DNA of 64,000 nucleotides from Methylomagnum ishizawai (GCF_900155475.1 NZ_FXAM01000001.1:3730881-3794880); one strand, 5' to 3'; shown: positions 46,380 to 54,835, numbered from the stretch's first letter. The notes: generated from the sequence alone by a model not told the origin. Numbers and translations are program-made.

Positions 46380-47684
46380 ATGGCGGAATACAAAATAACA
46401 ATAATAAAGCTGCAAGACAAAAAGATAATTGATTGTTTTATTAAAATATCAAAAAATCTGGGGTTTACTGATTCAAAGTGCAATATACAATTGCCAGTTG
46501 GCATTAATTATGATATTAACCTAAGTGATGACAATCAATTAAAAAAAATTCAACATATTATTGATAGCGCCGCAATACTTACGGATGAAATTAGGCTTTC
46601 GCTCAATAACGGTAGTTTTAATATATCGGTTTTTAGAGGGGGGGCCAGGAATCAACAGAAGTCGCCAATATATGACGAATTGGCTTTTAATTTTTCAGAT
46701 CAGAATCAGAATAAAATATTAAATGATACAAAACTATTTATATTAAAAACTATTAATGACGATCTTAATCCATTTAACCCGGACCGGCAACTTTCTGGAG
46801 CACTAACCCCAGAGCAAGAGGCGCTTCAAGCGATACATCAAGAAACACTTAACCGCCTAGAACAGTTAAATGAAAAACTAATACAAGAAACACAGAATTT
46901 TCGGGAACGCCTAGATAAAGAATATGCGGATAAATCATCAAAACTTAATGAAGCGCACGATAAGCAACGCACCAATCTAGAAAATGAATATGCTGATAAG
47001 AAACAGGAATTAGAAGCAGAAAAGAACAGCTTGGAAGAGCTTAGAAAAAGCCTGGACGATAGAAGCAACACTCATGCAAGGCGAAAAATACGTACAGACA
47101 TATTAGAAGAAGTAAAAAATAGGACCGAAAAATTTAGTTTAACGGACGGCACCGTAAAGCTTAGAACCCCAATAACGGTATCAATGATTATCCTAATCAG
47201 CATATTAGGACTAGGTGCCATTCAAGCCTCATATGAGTTCTACCAGAAATTAGGCCAAGCCGAATCATATATTATTTATATAATATCCGCTAGATTATTT
47301 GCTTTTACATTTGGTGCTGTAGGCTCACTGATTTATTTCATTCGCTGGCTAAATCGATGGTTCGAGCAACATGCACAAGCCGAATTCCAGCTCCGCCAGT
47401 TTCGGCTTGATATTGAGCGAGCAAGTTGGATAGTCGAAACCACTTTAGAATGGAATGATGCAAAGGGAACAACTATCCCAGACAAACTACTTGAAAGCTT
47501 GAGTAAAAACTTGTTTAACGATAGCTCCCAACCTCCTGAGCCTATTGCACACCCAGCCGACCAACTAGCTTCCGCACTATTGGGAAGCGCAGCATCTATC
47601 AAGCTGAAAGCTGGTGAATCCGAAATTGACATAAATCCGAATAAGCTAAATAAGCCAGTAGATAATAAAAAACCCAATTCTTAG
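46380..47684 (+). CDS. AT-rich coiled-coil membrane protein of unknown function
   Basis: This 434-aa protein has a variable N-terminal globular part (1-125), a long charged coiled coil (about 140-245, LNRLEQLNEKLIQETQNFRE onward) and two TM helices (MIILISILGLGAIQASYEFY and the SARLFAFTFGAVGSLIYFI region) with a cytoplasmic C-terminal tail. GC is far lower than in every other gene in the window, so it is recently acquired. Coiled-coil plus TM architecture is seen in abortive-infection effectors, which is an inference only. It sits between C4-like copies 2 and 3. Confidence 0.75.
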   Translation: MAEYKITIIKLQDKKIIDCFIKISKNLGFTDSKCNIQLPVGINYDINLSDDNQLKKIQHIIDSAAILTDEIRLSLNNGSFNISVFRGGARNQQKSPIYDELAFNFSDQNQNKILNDTKLFILKTINDDLNPFNPDRQLSGALTPEQEALQAIHQETLNRLEQLNEKLIQETQNFRERLDKEYADKSSKLNEAHDKQRTNLENEYADKKQELEAEKNSLEELRKSLDDRSNTHARRKIRTDILEEVKNRTEKFSLTDGTVKLRTPITVSMIILISILGLGAIQASYEFYQKLGQAESYIIYIISARLFAFTFGAVGSLIYFIRWLNRWFEQHAQAEFQLRQFRLDIERASWIVETTLEWNDAKGTTIPDKLLESLSKNLFNDSSQPPEPIAHPADQLASALLGSAASIKLKAGESEIDINPNKLNKPVDNKKPNS

Positions 47685-47696
47685 CCAATAAAACCA

Positions 47697-47787
47697 CCGC
47701 GCCTAGCCCTGGCCGGGCGAACCACGGGCACCCTTTCACCCGTCCGGCGCGACTTCCCTCCTGAAAGGCCAGCCCGGAAAGGGGGCT
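47697..47787 (+). ncRNA. C4-like structured RNA, copy 3, overlapping a ribosome site
   Basis: Outer stem CCGCGCC (47697-47703) pairs with GGCGCG (47746-47751), inner hairpin ACGGG/CCCGT (47724-47743), loop CCTTTCA (47732-47738) complementary to TGAAAGG (47762-47768). The 3' hairpin AGCCC/GGGCT (47771-47787) contains AAAGGGGG, which is the ribosome site of the gene starting at 47790. The inner stem differs from copies 1 and 2 by a compensatory T-A to C-G change, supporting a real RNA structure. Confidence 0.65.
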
Positions 47788-47789
47788 TC

Positions 47790-48602
47790 ATGTTCGACGA
47801 TCTTCTGTTTCTCTTGGATATACCGAAGAATAAGGTTCCCGTATGGGAATGGGCGAAACGCGGATGGATCAAAGACGTTGAGGAACTTTCCCCTTATTTT
47901 ATCGCCTTGCTACGCTATCCATATCTGGGCATAAAGGAAGACGACAAAAGCCAATATGAAAACTTGAGAAAAAACTTCATCATGTTTTCGGGCTTAATAA
48001 AATCGGCGATCAATACTGGGGAATTACCGGCAAAACCCATAGATTTCTACGATCATCATTGGCCCTTTTCCACTCTGGGAACGCCCGGATTGAATCCACT
48101 CGCAGAGATTGCGCGGAAGCAAGGAAAGCCCAAAGCACATATCCAGCTTCCCACCTACTTAATCCACCGCGACGACTTTCGAGAATGGCTGATAAAAAAA
48201 GGCGCATGGCAAACCTTGCAAGAGGCTTGCTTGCTCAAAAAATGGCTTGAGGAAGATAAAACACCCTCCCCCATGATATTTAGCACCCCCCAAGTCGCTA
48301 ATTCCAAGGCATTGCCCTTCAAGCCACCGCAACGAAGCGACGAATGGCGCGAAATGATCCTTGCCATGGTCAAGCGCTACCAAGCCGAGCATGGAGCCTA
48401 TCCCACTTGGGCCAAGTTTTGGGGCTACCTATGCGATAACCCGCCAGCCGAGTACGGGGTAAATGTCGTCGGGGGCAAGCGTGGCGTACCAGGGAAGGAA
48501 ACGCACATCACCATGGGAGAGTCCGAGCGCATCACGAAGCTGAACTTGAAGCAACGCTTCTACCGGCTCAGGTCCAAAAGCGGTATCGATAAGGATCAAT
48601 AG
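47790..48602 (+). CDS. Hypothetical element protein with ribosome site inside a structured RNA
   Basis: I do not recognise this 270-aa soluble protein. It starts MFDDLLFLLDIPKNKVPVWE, has a central proline-rich stretch (FSTPQVANSKALPFKPPQRS) and a basic C terminus ending KLNLKQRFYRLRSKSG, suggesting nucleic-acid binding. A candidate helical tract SDEWREMILAMVKRYQAEHG is near residue 190. Its AAAGGGGG ribosome site is 4 nt from the ATG and lies in the 3' hairpin of C4-like copy 3. Confidence 0.7.
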   Translation: MFDDLLFLLDIPKNKVPVWEWAKRGWIKDVEELSPYFIALLRYPYLGIKEDDKSQYENLRKNFIMFSGLIKSAINTGELPAKPIDFYDHHWPFSTLGTPGLNPLAEIARKQGKPKAHIQLPTYLIHRDDFREWLIKKGAWQTLQEACLLKKWLEEDKTPSPMIFSTPQVANSKALPFKPPQRSDEWREMILAMVKRYQAEHGAYPTWAKFWGYLCDNPPAEYGVNVVGGKRGVPGKETHITMGESERITKLNLKQRFYRLRSKSGIDKDQ

Positions 48603-48689
48603 CAGTCATTAAGCTTCAATAACCCACCCGGCTAATTCCTCCGCCTATCGTGTCTCCCCATCGCACCAACGCACAGGGGAACACACACC

Positions 48690-48938
48690 ATGCCACGCAC
48701 CGCCACCCGGCCCAAAGCCGAACCACGGACCCAGCCCGCCCAACTCCCGGCGACCGGCTATGTCCGCATTGCCCAATTGATACCCGGCATCCTGCCGTTT
48801 TCCCAGGCCACACTGTGGCGGATGGTCAAGCGGAAAACCTTCCCGGCCCCCGTCAAGCTGTCCGAGAACATCACGGCCTGGGACGTGGCGAAAGTCCGGG
48901 CATGGCTGGAAAGCCGGGCCGAAGGCCAAGCCGCATGA
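48690..48938 (+). CDS. AlpA-family regulator/excisionase
   Basis: This 82-aa MerR-like helix-turn-helix protein is of the AlpA type: TGYVRIAQLIPGILPFSQATLWRMVKRKTFPAPVKLSENITAWDV is the winged-helix core with the turn FSQATLWRMV. AlpA proteins of P4-like elements activate integrase or regulate excision. It has a basic N terminus and stands upstream of the replication operon. Confidence 0.85.
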   Translation: MPRTATRPKAEPRTQPAQLPATGYVRIAQLIPGILPFSQATLWRMVKRKTFPAPVKLSENITAWDVAKVRAWLESRAEGQAA

Positions 48939-49226
48939 TCCGCTTGACCACCCCGCGCAGTCGGACCTATCCTTTTTTCCGTACCCCCAGCGCACTGGGG
49001 GCCGGGTGTGACAACCCGGAATCCACTGACGCACAGCCCACCAATCTTGCGTCTCGGGCTTTTTTTACGCCCGAGTTACGCCTACCGAGTGACGACGGGC
49101 GGTGTGCGGGCACGCGCAAGCGTGGCCGGTTTCCAGTGGGCCGGTTTGTCACCCCGCATACCGTCCGTCTCCCAACCGCCGTGACAAGCGGTCGAGACGG
49201 CTCTTCATCCACCACTGGAGTCCGTC
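48939..49226 (+). promoter_or_regulatory. Structured leader upstream of the replication operon
   Basis: This non-coding stretch has three strong hairpins: CCCCCAG-CGCA-CTGGGGG (48984-49001), CTCGGGC/GCCCGAG (49053-49075) around a T-rich loop, and nested CCGTCTC/GAGACGG plus ACCGC/GCGGT (49165-49200). The last lies 26 nt before a 30-codon reading frame. It may hold the operon promoter and antisense control RNAs, as in P4-like elements. Confidence 0.5.
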
Positions 49227-49319
49227 ATGTCCCCTAAGCCCACCCGCGCCCAAGTTGCGCCCGAAGCCTTCCCCCGTCCCGTCCACCCGGCGCTGTCATC
49301 GAGGGAGGAACGGGCATGA
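49227..49319 (+). CDS. 30-aa leader-like reading frame
   Basis: A 30-codon frame (MSPKPTRAQVAPEAF...) has a TGGAG ribosome site 6 nt upstream and a stop that overlaps the next ATG (ATGA). It may be a leader peptide coupling translation of the downstream genes or a non-functional chance frame. No family is recognised. Confidence 0.45.
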   Translation: MSPKPTRAQVAPEAFPRPVHPALSSREERA

Positions 49320-49624
49320 AACCGAACCCCATCAACGCGATCCACGTCCCGGAAAACCTCCTAATCCAATTCGCCAAAATCACCTTTGGCAAAACCACCC
49401 CGACCTATGTGGATTTCATCGCCGTTTCGTTGGGCCGCGCCAAGTCGCTTTCCCGGCTACTCGCCGACGCGGGCGAAGCGGCCAAGGCCAGCGGCTATAC
49501 CCAACTCCAACCCGACCATATCCAGGAAGCGGCCAGCGTCATCGCCGAGGAAATCGAGAAGGCCGAAACCCTGATAGACGCCCTGTTCGACAGCGTGCGG
49601 GAGCAGGGGGGCGGACATGGCTAA
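49316..49624 (+). CDS. Hypothetical protein of element replication operon
   Basis: This 102-aa protein (MKPNPINAIHVPENLLIQFA...) is helical with no TM. It has a strong ribosome site GGGAGGAA and overlaps the next gene by 8 bp. No homology is recognised. Its position just before the primase gene suggests a replication or copy-control accessory role. Confidence 0.65.
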   Translation: MKPNPINAIHVPENLLIQFAKITFGKTTPTYVDFIAVSLGRAKSLSRLLADAGEAAKASGYTQLQPDHIQEAASVIAEEIEKAETLIDALFDSVREQGGGHG

Positions 49625-49838
49625 AGTCACCAGACTGCCCACGAAAAGGCCGCTCCCGCCCGGCGCGTTGAATCGGGACGAAATCCACGCCTTGACGGAA
49701 GCCGCGAACATCATCAAGTGGGCGCGGAACAAATGCCGCGAGGGAACCGCCCTACATGCCGAATTGGCCATCGCCTACAAGACCCTGCAATCCGCGATTT
49801 GCAGCTGGCTGGATATGATCGAAGGGGGCGGACCATGA
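49617..49838 (+). CDS. Small hypothetical protein of element replication operon
   Basis: This 73-aa basic protein (MAKVTRLPTKRPLPPGALNR...) has a helical C-terminal part with KWARNKCREGTALHAELAI. Its stop overlaps the primase start (ATGA), so its translation is coupled to it. Function is unknown. Confidence 0.65.
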   Translation: MAKVTRLPTKRPLPPGALNRDEIHALTEAANIIKWARNKCREGTALHAELAIAYKTLQSAICSWLDMIEGGGP

Positions 49839-52800
49839 GCGCCCCGAACACGCAAAAAAAAGCCCCGGAGTCGAGGAAGACCGGGGCGATTCAGCAAAAA
49901 CAGCCAATAGGCGAAACTGGCCGTGGTGGTGATGGTATCACATCCACGCACGCAAGGAAGGCGGCGCGGAAAGGGGAAATCCCCCCCACCCGCGAGAACG
50001 TCCGGGCCGCGCTGTCCCACCTGTCCCCCGACCTGGACCGCGCAACCTGGGCGCGGACGCTGACCGCCATCAAGAGCGCCCTGGGCGAGGATGGCCGGGA
50101 CATCGCCCAAGCGTGGAGCGAACCGGGCGCGAGCTACAGCGCCGCCGACTTCCGCGACACCTGGAAATCCATCCAGGCCAGCGGCAAAACCACCATCGCC
50201 ACCCTATGGCGCATGGCCTTGGATGCCGGATGGAAACCGGACGGCGAAGCGCACCAGGAAACCGAAGCCGAGCGCCTGGAACGCGAACGCAAGCGGGCCG
50301 AGCGTGAGAAGAAGGAAGCCGACAAAGCGGCGCGGAAGGCACGGGTGGCCGAAACCACCGCCCACGCCCTCAAGATCGAAGCGAAGCCCGCCGGGACCGA
50401 CCATCCCTACCTGATCCGCAAGGGCATCCAACCGACCCCGAACCTGTTCGAGGCCACGGCGGAACGGCTGGCGGAAATCACCGGCTACACCCCCAAGAGC
50501 GACGGCGAACCCCTGGCGGGCCGGGTGTTGCTGGCCTTCGTGGAAAAGGGCGACCAACGGCCCACGGTCGAATTCATCGACGAGGCCGGGCGCAAGTCGG
50601 CGCTGGCCGGCGGGCCGAAGTCCGGCGGCTACTGGCCGGCCCAAGCCTTGCCCGAAGGCGACGGGGCCGGTTCAACCCTCGCCATCGGGGAAGGCATGGC
50701 GACCACGATCACCGGGCAGGAAGCGACCGGCGACCACGGCGTAGCGGCGCTGTCCGCCTCGAACCTGCCCAAGGTCGCAAAGGCCATGCACGAGCGCTGC
50801 CCGGCGGCGCGGCTCTTGATCCTGGGCGACCTGGGCAACGGCCAGGAATACGCCGAACGGGCGGCGCGGGAAAATGCCGCGGCCCTGGCCCTGCCCAAGT
50901 TCACGCCCGAGCAAGTGGCGGCGCACCAGGAACGGCACGGCCAGCCGCCCACCGACTTCAACGATCTGGCCGCGCTGGCGGGCTTGGAGGAAGTCCGGCG
51001 GCAAATCGCCCAAGCCCTGCGCGGCGAACCCCCGGAAACCCCGGAACCGGCCACCGCCCCCACGGCCAGCGCTCCCAAGCCGCCGCCGACCGCCCTCCCG
51101 AATGGCTACAAGCTCACCGCCAGGGCGCTCTGGTACATCCCCGAGTCCACGGCGGAAGGCGGCGAAGCCGAGAGCGCCAACCCCGGCGACGAATCGAAAA
51201 TCTTCGTTTCCAGCCCCCTGCATGTCACCGCCGAAACCCGGAGCAAGGACCAAACCGGGTGGGGCCGCTTGCTCGAATGGCAGGACCGCGACGGCCACCC
51301 CCACGCCTGGACCATCCCCATGTCCATGCTCGAAGGCGAGCCGTCCGCCGTGTGCGCGATCCTGGCTGACCGGGGCTTGATCACCGGCATCGGTTCCAAG
51401 TCACGGAACCTGTTGATCCGCTACGTCAAGGAATGCGCCCCCGGCGTCAAGGTCCGTTCGACCGATAGCACCGGCTGGCACGGCCAAGCCTACGTGATGA
51501 CCGGCCAGACCATCGGCGACAACGCGGGCGAGCGCGTGCTGTACCAGGGCGGCGGGGCCGGGATGGGCGACTTCCGCCAGAAAGGCACCGCCGCCGACTG
51601 GCGGGCGCACGTCGCCCCCCTCTGCGCCGGGAACTCCCGCGCCCTGTTCGCGGTGGGCATGGCCTTCGCCGCGCCCCTGCTCAGGTTCGCCCAAGGGGAA
51701 GAATCCGGCGGGGCGCACCTGCGCGGCGATTCCAGTTCCGGCAAGTCCACCCTGCTGTGGCTGGCGGCTTCGATCTACGGCCCGCCCACCGGACAGGATT
51801 CCTTCCGCAAGGAATGGCGGGCCACCGGCAACGCCATGGAAGGCACGGCGACCTCCCGCAACGATTCCCTGTTGATCCTCGACGAAATGGGGCAGGTGGA
51901 CGGCAAGGAAGCCGGGGCCATCGCCTACATGCTGGCGAACGGCCAGCCCAAGCTCAGGATGACGGAAAACATCGCCCTGCGGAAAACCTCGACTTGGCGG
52001 CTGCTGTTCCTCTCGACCGGCGAAGTCTCCCTGGCCGAACACATGGCCGCCGCCGGAAAGACCATCAAGGCCGGGCAGGAAAACCGGCTGGCCGACATCC
52101 CCGCCGCCCCGTTCACCGGGTTCGGCGTATTCGACACCCTCAACGGCTACCCGAGCGGCGCGGCGCTGTCCGTCGCGATCCGGGAGGCCACCGCCCAATA
52201 CCACGGCGCGGTGGGCGTGGCCTTCATCGAACGGCTTATCCAGGTTCAAGACAGCCTTCCCGACCGCATCAAGGCCACCACCGCCCGCTTCGTTGCCGAC
52301 GCCGTGCCCAAGGGCGCGAGCGGGCAGGTGGACCGGGTGGCGAAGCGGTTTGGCTTGGTGGCGACCGCCCTGGAACTGGCGGGCGAATTCGGCCTGACCG
52401 GCTGGGACGCCGACGAATGCACCGGGGCCGTCAAGCAATGCTTCGCGGGCTGGCTGAACCAGAGGGGCGGCGCGGGCGACCACGAGGTTTCCGCGATCCT
52501 GTCCCAGGTCCGGGCCTTTTTCGAGGCCAACGGCGAAAGCCGCTTTTCCGACTGGGACGCCGCCGAGCGCGTGGAGAACGGCGCGGACCTCGAAAGCCGG
52601 GCCGTCGCGGGCCGGGTGGGCTTCAAGCGCCGGGACCGGAACCAGGGCTATGCCTTCTACGTGCTGCCCGAAGCCTTCAAGCGCGAAATCTGCGCCGGAC
52701 TCGACCCCGAGCGGGCCGCGCAGGTGTTGAAGGCCCACGGCTGGATCGAACCCGACAGCCAAGGAAAAACCCAGCAAAAACCGAGGCTTCCGGGTTTCGG

Positions 52801-52852
52801 CAAGCCGACCCGCTGTTATGTGTTCACCCCGAAGATGTGGGAATCGCCATGA
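49835..52852 (+). CDS. DUF927 primase-helicase replication protein
   Basis: This 1005-aa multidomain protein has a basic N terminus with a PriCT_2-like part (about 60-140), a highly charged linker (about 150-190) and a TOPRIM-like domain (about 270-400, STLAIGEGMATTITG with the catalytic Glu). The C-terminal DUF927 helicase-like ATPase (about 470-860) has Walker A GDSSSGKS from residue 631 and Walker B LLILDEMGQV near 680. It is the functional counterpart of the P4 alpha protein: it would prime and unwind the element's origin, probably via the iterons just downstream. The start overlaps the upstream stop. Confidence 0.88.
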   Translation: MSAPNTQKKAPESRKTGAIQQKQPIGETGRGGDGITSTHARKAARKGEIPPTRENVRAALSHLSPDLDRATWARTLTAIKSALGEDGRDIAQAWSEPGASYSAADFRDTWKSIQASGKTTIATLWRMALDAGWKPDGEAHQETEAERLERERKRAEREKKEADKAARKARVAETTAHALKIEAKPAGTDHPYLIRKGIQPTPNLFEATAERLAEITGYTPKSDGEPLAGRVLLAFVEKGDQRPTVEFIDEAGRKSALAGGPKSGGYWPAQALPEGDGAGSTLAIGEGMATTITGQEATGDHGVAALSASNLPKVAKAMHERCPAARLLILGDLGNGQEYAERAARENAAALALPKFTPEQVAAHQERHGQPPTDFNDLAALAGLEEVRRQIAQALRGEPPETPEPATAPTASAPKPPPTALPNGYKLTARALWYIPESTAEGGEAESANPGDESKIFVSSPLHVTAETRSKDQTGWGRLLEWQDRDGHPHAWTIPMSMLEGEPSAVCAILADRGLITGIGSKSRNLLIRYVKECAPGVKVRSTDSTGWHGQAYVMTGQTIGDNAGERVLYQGGGAGMGDFRQKGTAADWRAHVAPLCAGNSRALFAVGMAFAAPLLRFAQGEESGGAHLRGDSSSGKSTLLWLAASIYGPPTGQDSFRKEWRATGNAMEGTATSRNDSLLILDEMGQVDGKEAGAIAYMLANGQPKLRMTENIALRKTSTWRLLFLSTGEVSLAEHMAAAGKTIKAGQENRLADIPAAPFTGFGVFDTLNGYPSGAALSVAIREATAQYHGAVGVAFIERLIQVQDSLPDRIKATTARFVADAVPKGASGQVDRVAKRFGLVATALELAGEFGLTGWDADECTGAVKQCFAGWLNQRGGAGDHEVSAILSQVRAFFEANGESRFSDWDAAERVENGADLESRAVAGRVGFKRRDRNQGYAFYVLPEAFKREICAGLDPERAAQVLKAHGWIEPDSQGKTQQKPRLPGFGKPTRCYVFTPKMWESP

Positions 52853-52878
52853 CCCTATTCCACCCAGGCCAAAAAAGC

Positions 52879-53131
52879 GGTGGGACGGGTGGGACAGGTG
52901 GGACAAACCACCAAGAACCCAATGGAATCAATGGGTTCCAGGAATGGGGGTTTGTCCCACCCAAGCAAAAGAGGGTGGGACACGGTGGGACAAATGGAAC
53001 CGGGCTTCCCGGCCTGTTTGTCCCACCCGTCCCACCTAAAGAAAGAGTGGGTGGGACATTTCCCCAGCCCCAAGAATCCAGCAACGGCGCGGGTTTCCGG
53101 GGTTTGTCCCACCTGTCCCACCTGTCCCACC
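52879..53131. repeat. Iteron array, likely replication origin
   Basis: GGTGGGAC occurs six times on the plus strand (52879, 52888, 52897, 52974, 52984, 53050) and six times as GTCCCACC (52954, 53020, 53029, 53106, 53115, 53124). The outer groups are triplets with 9-bp periods in opposite orientation, giving a roughly symmetrical array. Similar short repeats next to P4-type replication genes are bound by the replication protein (P4 uses GGTGAACA-like repeats). Confidence 0.8.
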
Positions 53132-53271
53132 GGAAAAAACGCCTTCCCGGAAAATTTCCCCGCCCCGGCCCCAAAAACCGGGCGGCGATGGCACCGGCCC
53201 ATCCGGTGCCCCCTGGCACCCCCGCCCCGGCGGAATGCCCCAACCCCCTGTCAAATGAAGGACTTACGCAC

Positions 53272-53946
53272 ATGAACCACCCCAACCCCACCGTCCAAGC
53301 CGCCCTGGCGGACCTCGAAACCGCCGCCGCGCAATTCGAGAAAGTCCGGGGCCAATATCAAGACCTCACCGACAAAGCCGCCGCGCAGAACGCCCTGGCG
53401 GACGAAGCGGAAGCGGATGCCACCCGCCACGCCGAAGCCATCCATGCCGGCATCCGGGACGGTTCCTTGAACAAAGGCCAAGTCCAAGAATTGGCGCTTG
53501 CCCAGACGACCGCCGCCACCTTGGGCCAGCAGTACCGGGGATTCGCGGCGGAATTGCTGGCCGAGGCCGAGCTAATCAAGCCCAAGGCCAACGGAGCATC
53601 ATTAACGGCAAAGGAGACATGGAACAAAGCCATCGAGGTTTACGCGGATGCCGAATTCCAAACCATTTTGGATGAAATCGGATATAAGCTAGAAATGGCG
53701 ATCCGGCTTCAAATCTGGAAATATCAAGCCCACCCCGACAAGCGGAATCTTGAAATATCTTATAGCAATGATTCCCCGGCAAAACCCGGCCTGTTTTGCG
53801 CGATGAAATACCTTGAAAAGCACATCGCCAAAAAATTGGACCAACCACGGCTTAACGAATACAGCGAATTGACGGCGGCTTTGATGAACAAACCCACCTT
53901 CCGATTCTCCAAGCCTTTCGTCCTTTTCACCAGAAAGGACGGATAA
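53272..53946 (+). CDS. Hypothetical element protein
   Basis: This 224-aa protein has a helical first half (ADLETAAAQFEKVRGQYQDL, A/E-rich coiled coil) and a polar second half ending PFVLFTRKDG. No family is recognised. The start MNHPNPTVQ follows a GAAGGA ribosome site. An alternative start at 52849 overlaps the primase stop (ATGA) and reads through the iterons as a Gly-Thr/Pro-Val-rich peptide. I prefer the later start. Confidence 0.65.
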   Translation: MNHPNPTVQAALADLETAAAQFEKVRGQYQDLTDKAAAQNALADEAEADATRHAEAIHAGIRDGSLNKGQVQELALAQTTAATLGQQYRGFAAELLAEAELIKPKANGASLTAKETWNKAIEVYADAEFQTILDEIGYKLEMAIRLQIWKYQAHPDKRNLEISYSNDSPAKPGLFCAMKYLEKHIAKKLDQPRLNEYSELTAALMNKPTFRFSKPFVLFTRKDG

Positions 53947-53954
53947 CCCCAGAA

Positions 53955-53979
53955 CGCCGCGCCATATCAAGGCGCGGCG
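53955..53979 (+). terminator. Hairpin after the 224-aa gene
   Basis: CGCCGCGCC (53955-53963) pairs with GGCGCGGCG (53971-53979) over 9 bp and is followed by a short GTTT. It lies 8 bp after the stop at 53946. Confidence 0.55.
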
Positions 53980-54012
53980 GTTTCACCAAACGACCATAGA
54001 GGAATCAATATC

Positions 54013-54318
54013 ATGGCTACATGGCTAGCGCTGAAAGTCGAGGACGATATTTCAGCCGAATCCTTCAATACCAATCCGTTATTCAATCAAAAGCTAGCGC
54101 ACTTATTGAATATCACGAAGAATATTGGTATTGAAGCCAGCATTTTCACCGAAGAATCCAAGGTCGGCGCTATCCGCAGCGGATTGGCCAAGCTTGGGCA
54201 CCATAACATCCAATTCGGCCAGTTTCCCGGCGGGGCATCACCTCAAGGTGGAAAGGCCCACGCCCCATCCGCCCCCGCTTCGTCGGCGCAATACTCAAAG
54301 ACGAAGGCTTTCGGATAA
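54013..54318 (+). CDS. Small hypothetical element protein
   Basis: This 101-aa protein (MATWLALKVEDDISAESFNT...) has a conserved-looking core EDDISAESFNTNPLFNQKL and a low-complexity Gly/Ser/Pro tail. It is preceded by a GAGGAA ribosome site. No family or TM is seen. Being small and in the late part of the element, it may be a regulator or cargo. Confidence 0.6.
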   Translation: MATWLALKVEDDISAESFNTNPLFNQKLAHLLNITKNIGIEASIFTEESKVGAIRSGLAKLGHHNIQFGQFPGGASPQGGKAHAPSAPASSAQYSKTKAFG

Positions 54319-54835
54319 TCCCATCCCGCTGAAATCCGGGGCCGGTTGTTGCCAGCCGGTCCCGGCCATCGCTGGCACCAAGGCGGCGCTTGGCCATCCT
54401 TGGCGGTCGCCGCCATCCCACCGCACGCACCAGGGCGCACGATCCCGCCGCCCATCGCCCTCCCGGCCCTGGAACCCCACCGCATCGACCGATCCGGCCC
54501 GTTCCGGCACCGCCGGAAGCCCAGCCGGGCCGCGCCCATCCATCCCCGCACCGCCATCCATTGGCAAAATCCGGCAACCCGAAAAGCTGGAAATCCCTTG
54601 ATTCCCAAGGGATGCAGCCCAAAAACCCGCTTGGCGGGAATGGCAGAAGATGGCAGTGGATGACAGTTTTTGGCAGTGCCCCACGCCGGAAAAGCCTTGC
54701 GGCGCGGGGCTTGTGGCGGAATCCCGATGGCGGCGGGCCGGGGATTCGGCAAAGCCCGCAGGCGCGGGGGGAGGTGCGCTGTAGGGGGTGAAAAGGGCCG
54801 AACGCCGCCATCCGGCGGCGGCGCGGACCACGGCA
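54319..54835. other. Non-coding stretch of the element
   Basis: About 520 bp of very GC-rich DNA with several overlapping frames but none with a credible start, ribosome site or family match. I see no repeat pattern. Confidence 0.4.

Noticed and set aside
45400-47787. Integron attC sites as explanation for the three repeats
   Set aside because: The repeats lack the RYYYAAC/GTTRRRY core pair and no integron integrase is present; RNA structure with compensatory change fits better.
45400-47787. Type III toxin-antitoxin RNA repeats
   Set aside because: Units are about 90 nt, separated by different genes and not tandem 35-45 nt repeats before a ToxN-like gene.
52849-53271. Long low-complexity gene spanning the iterons
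   Set aside because: The repeat period is a multiple of three, so the open frame may be a by-product; the later start at 53272 has a ribosome site.
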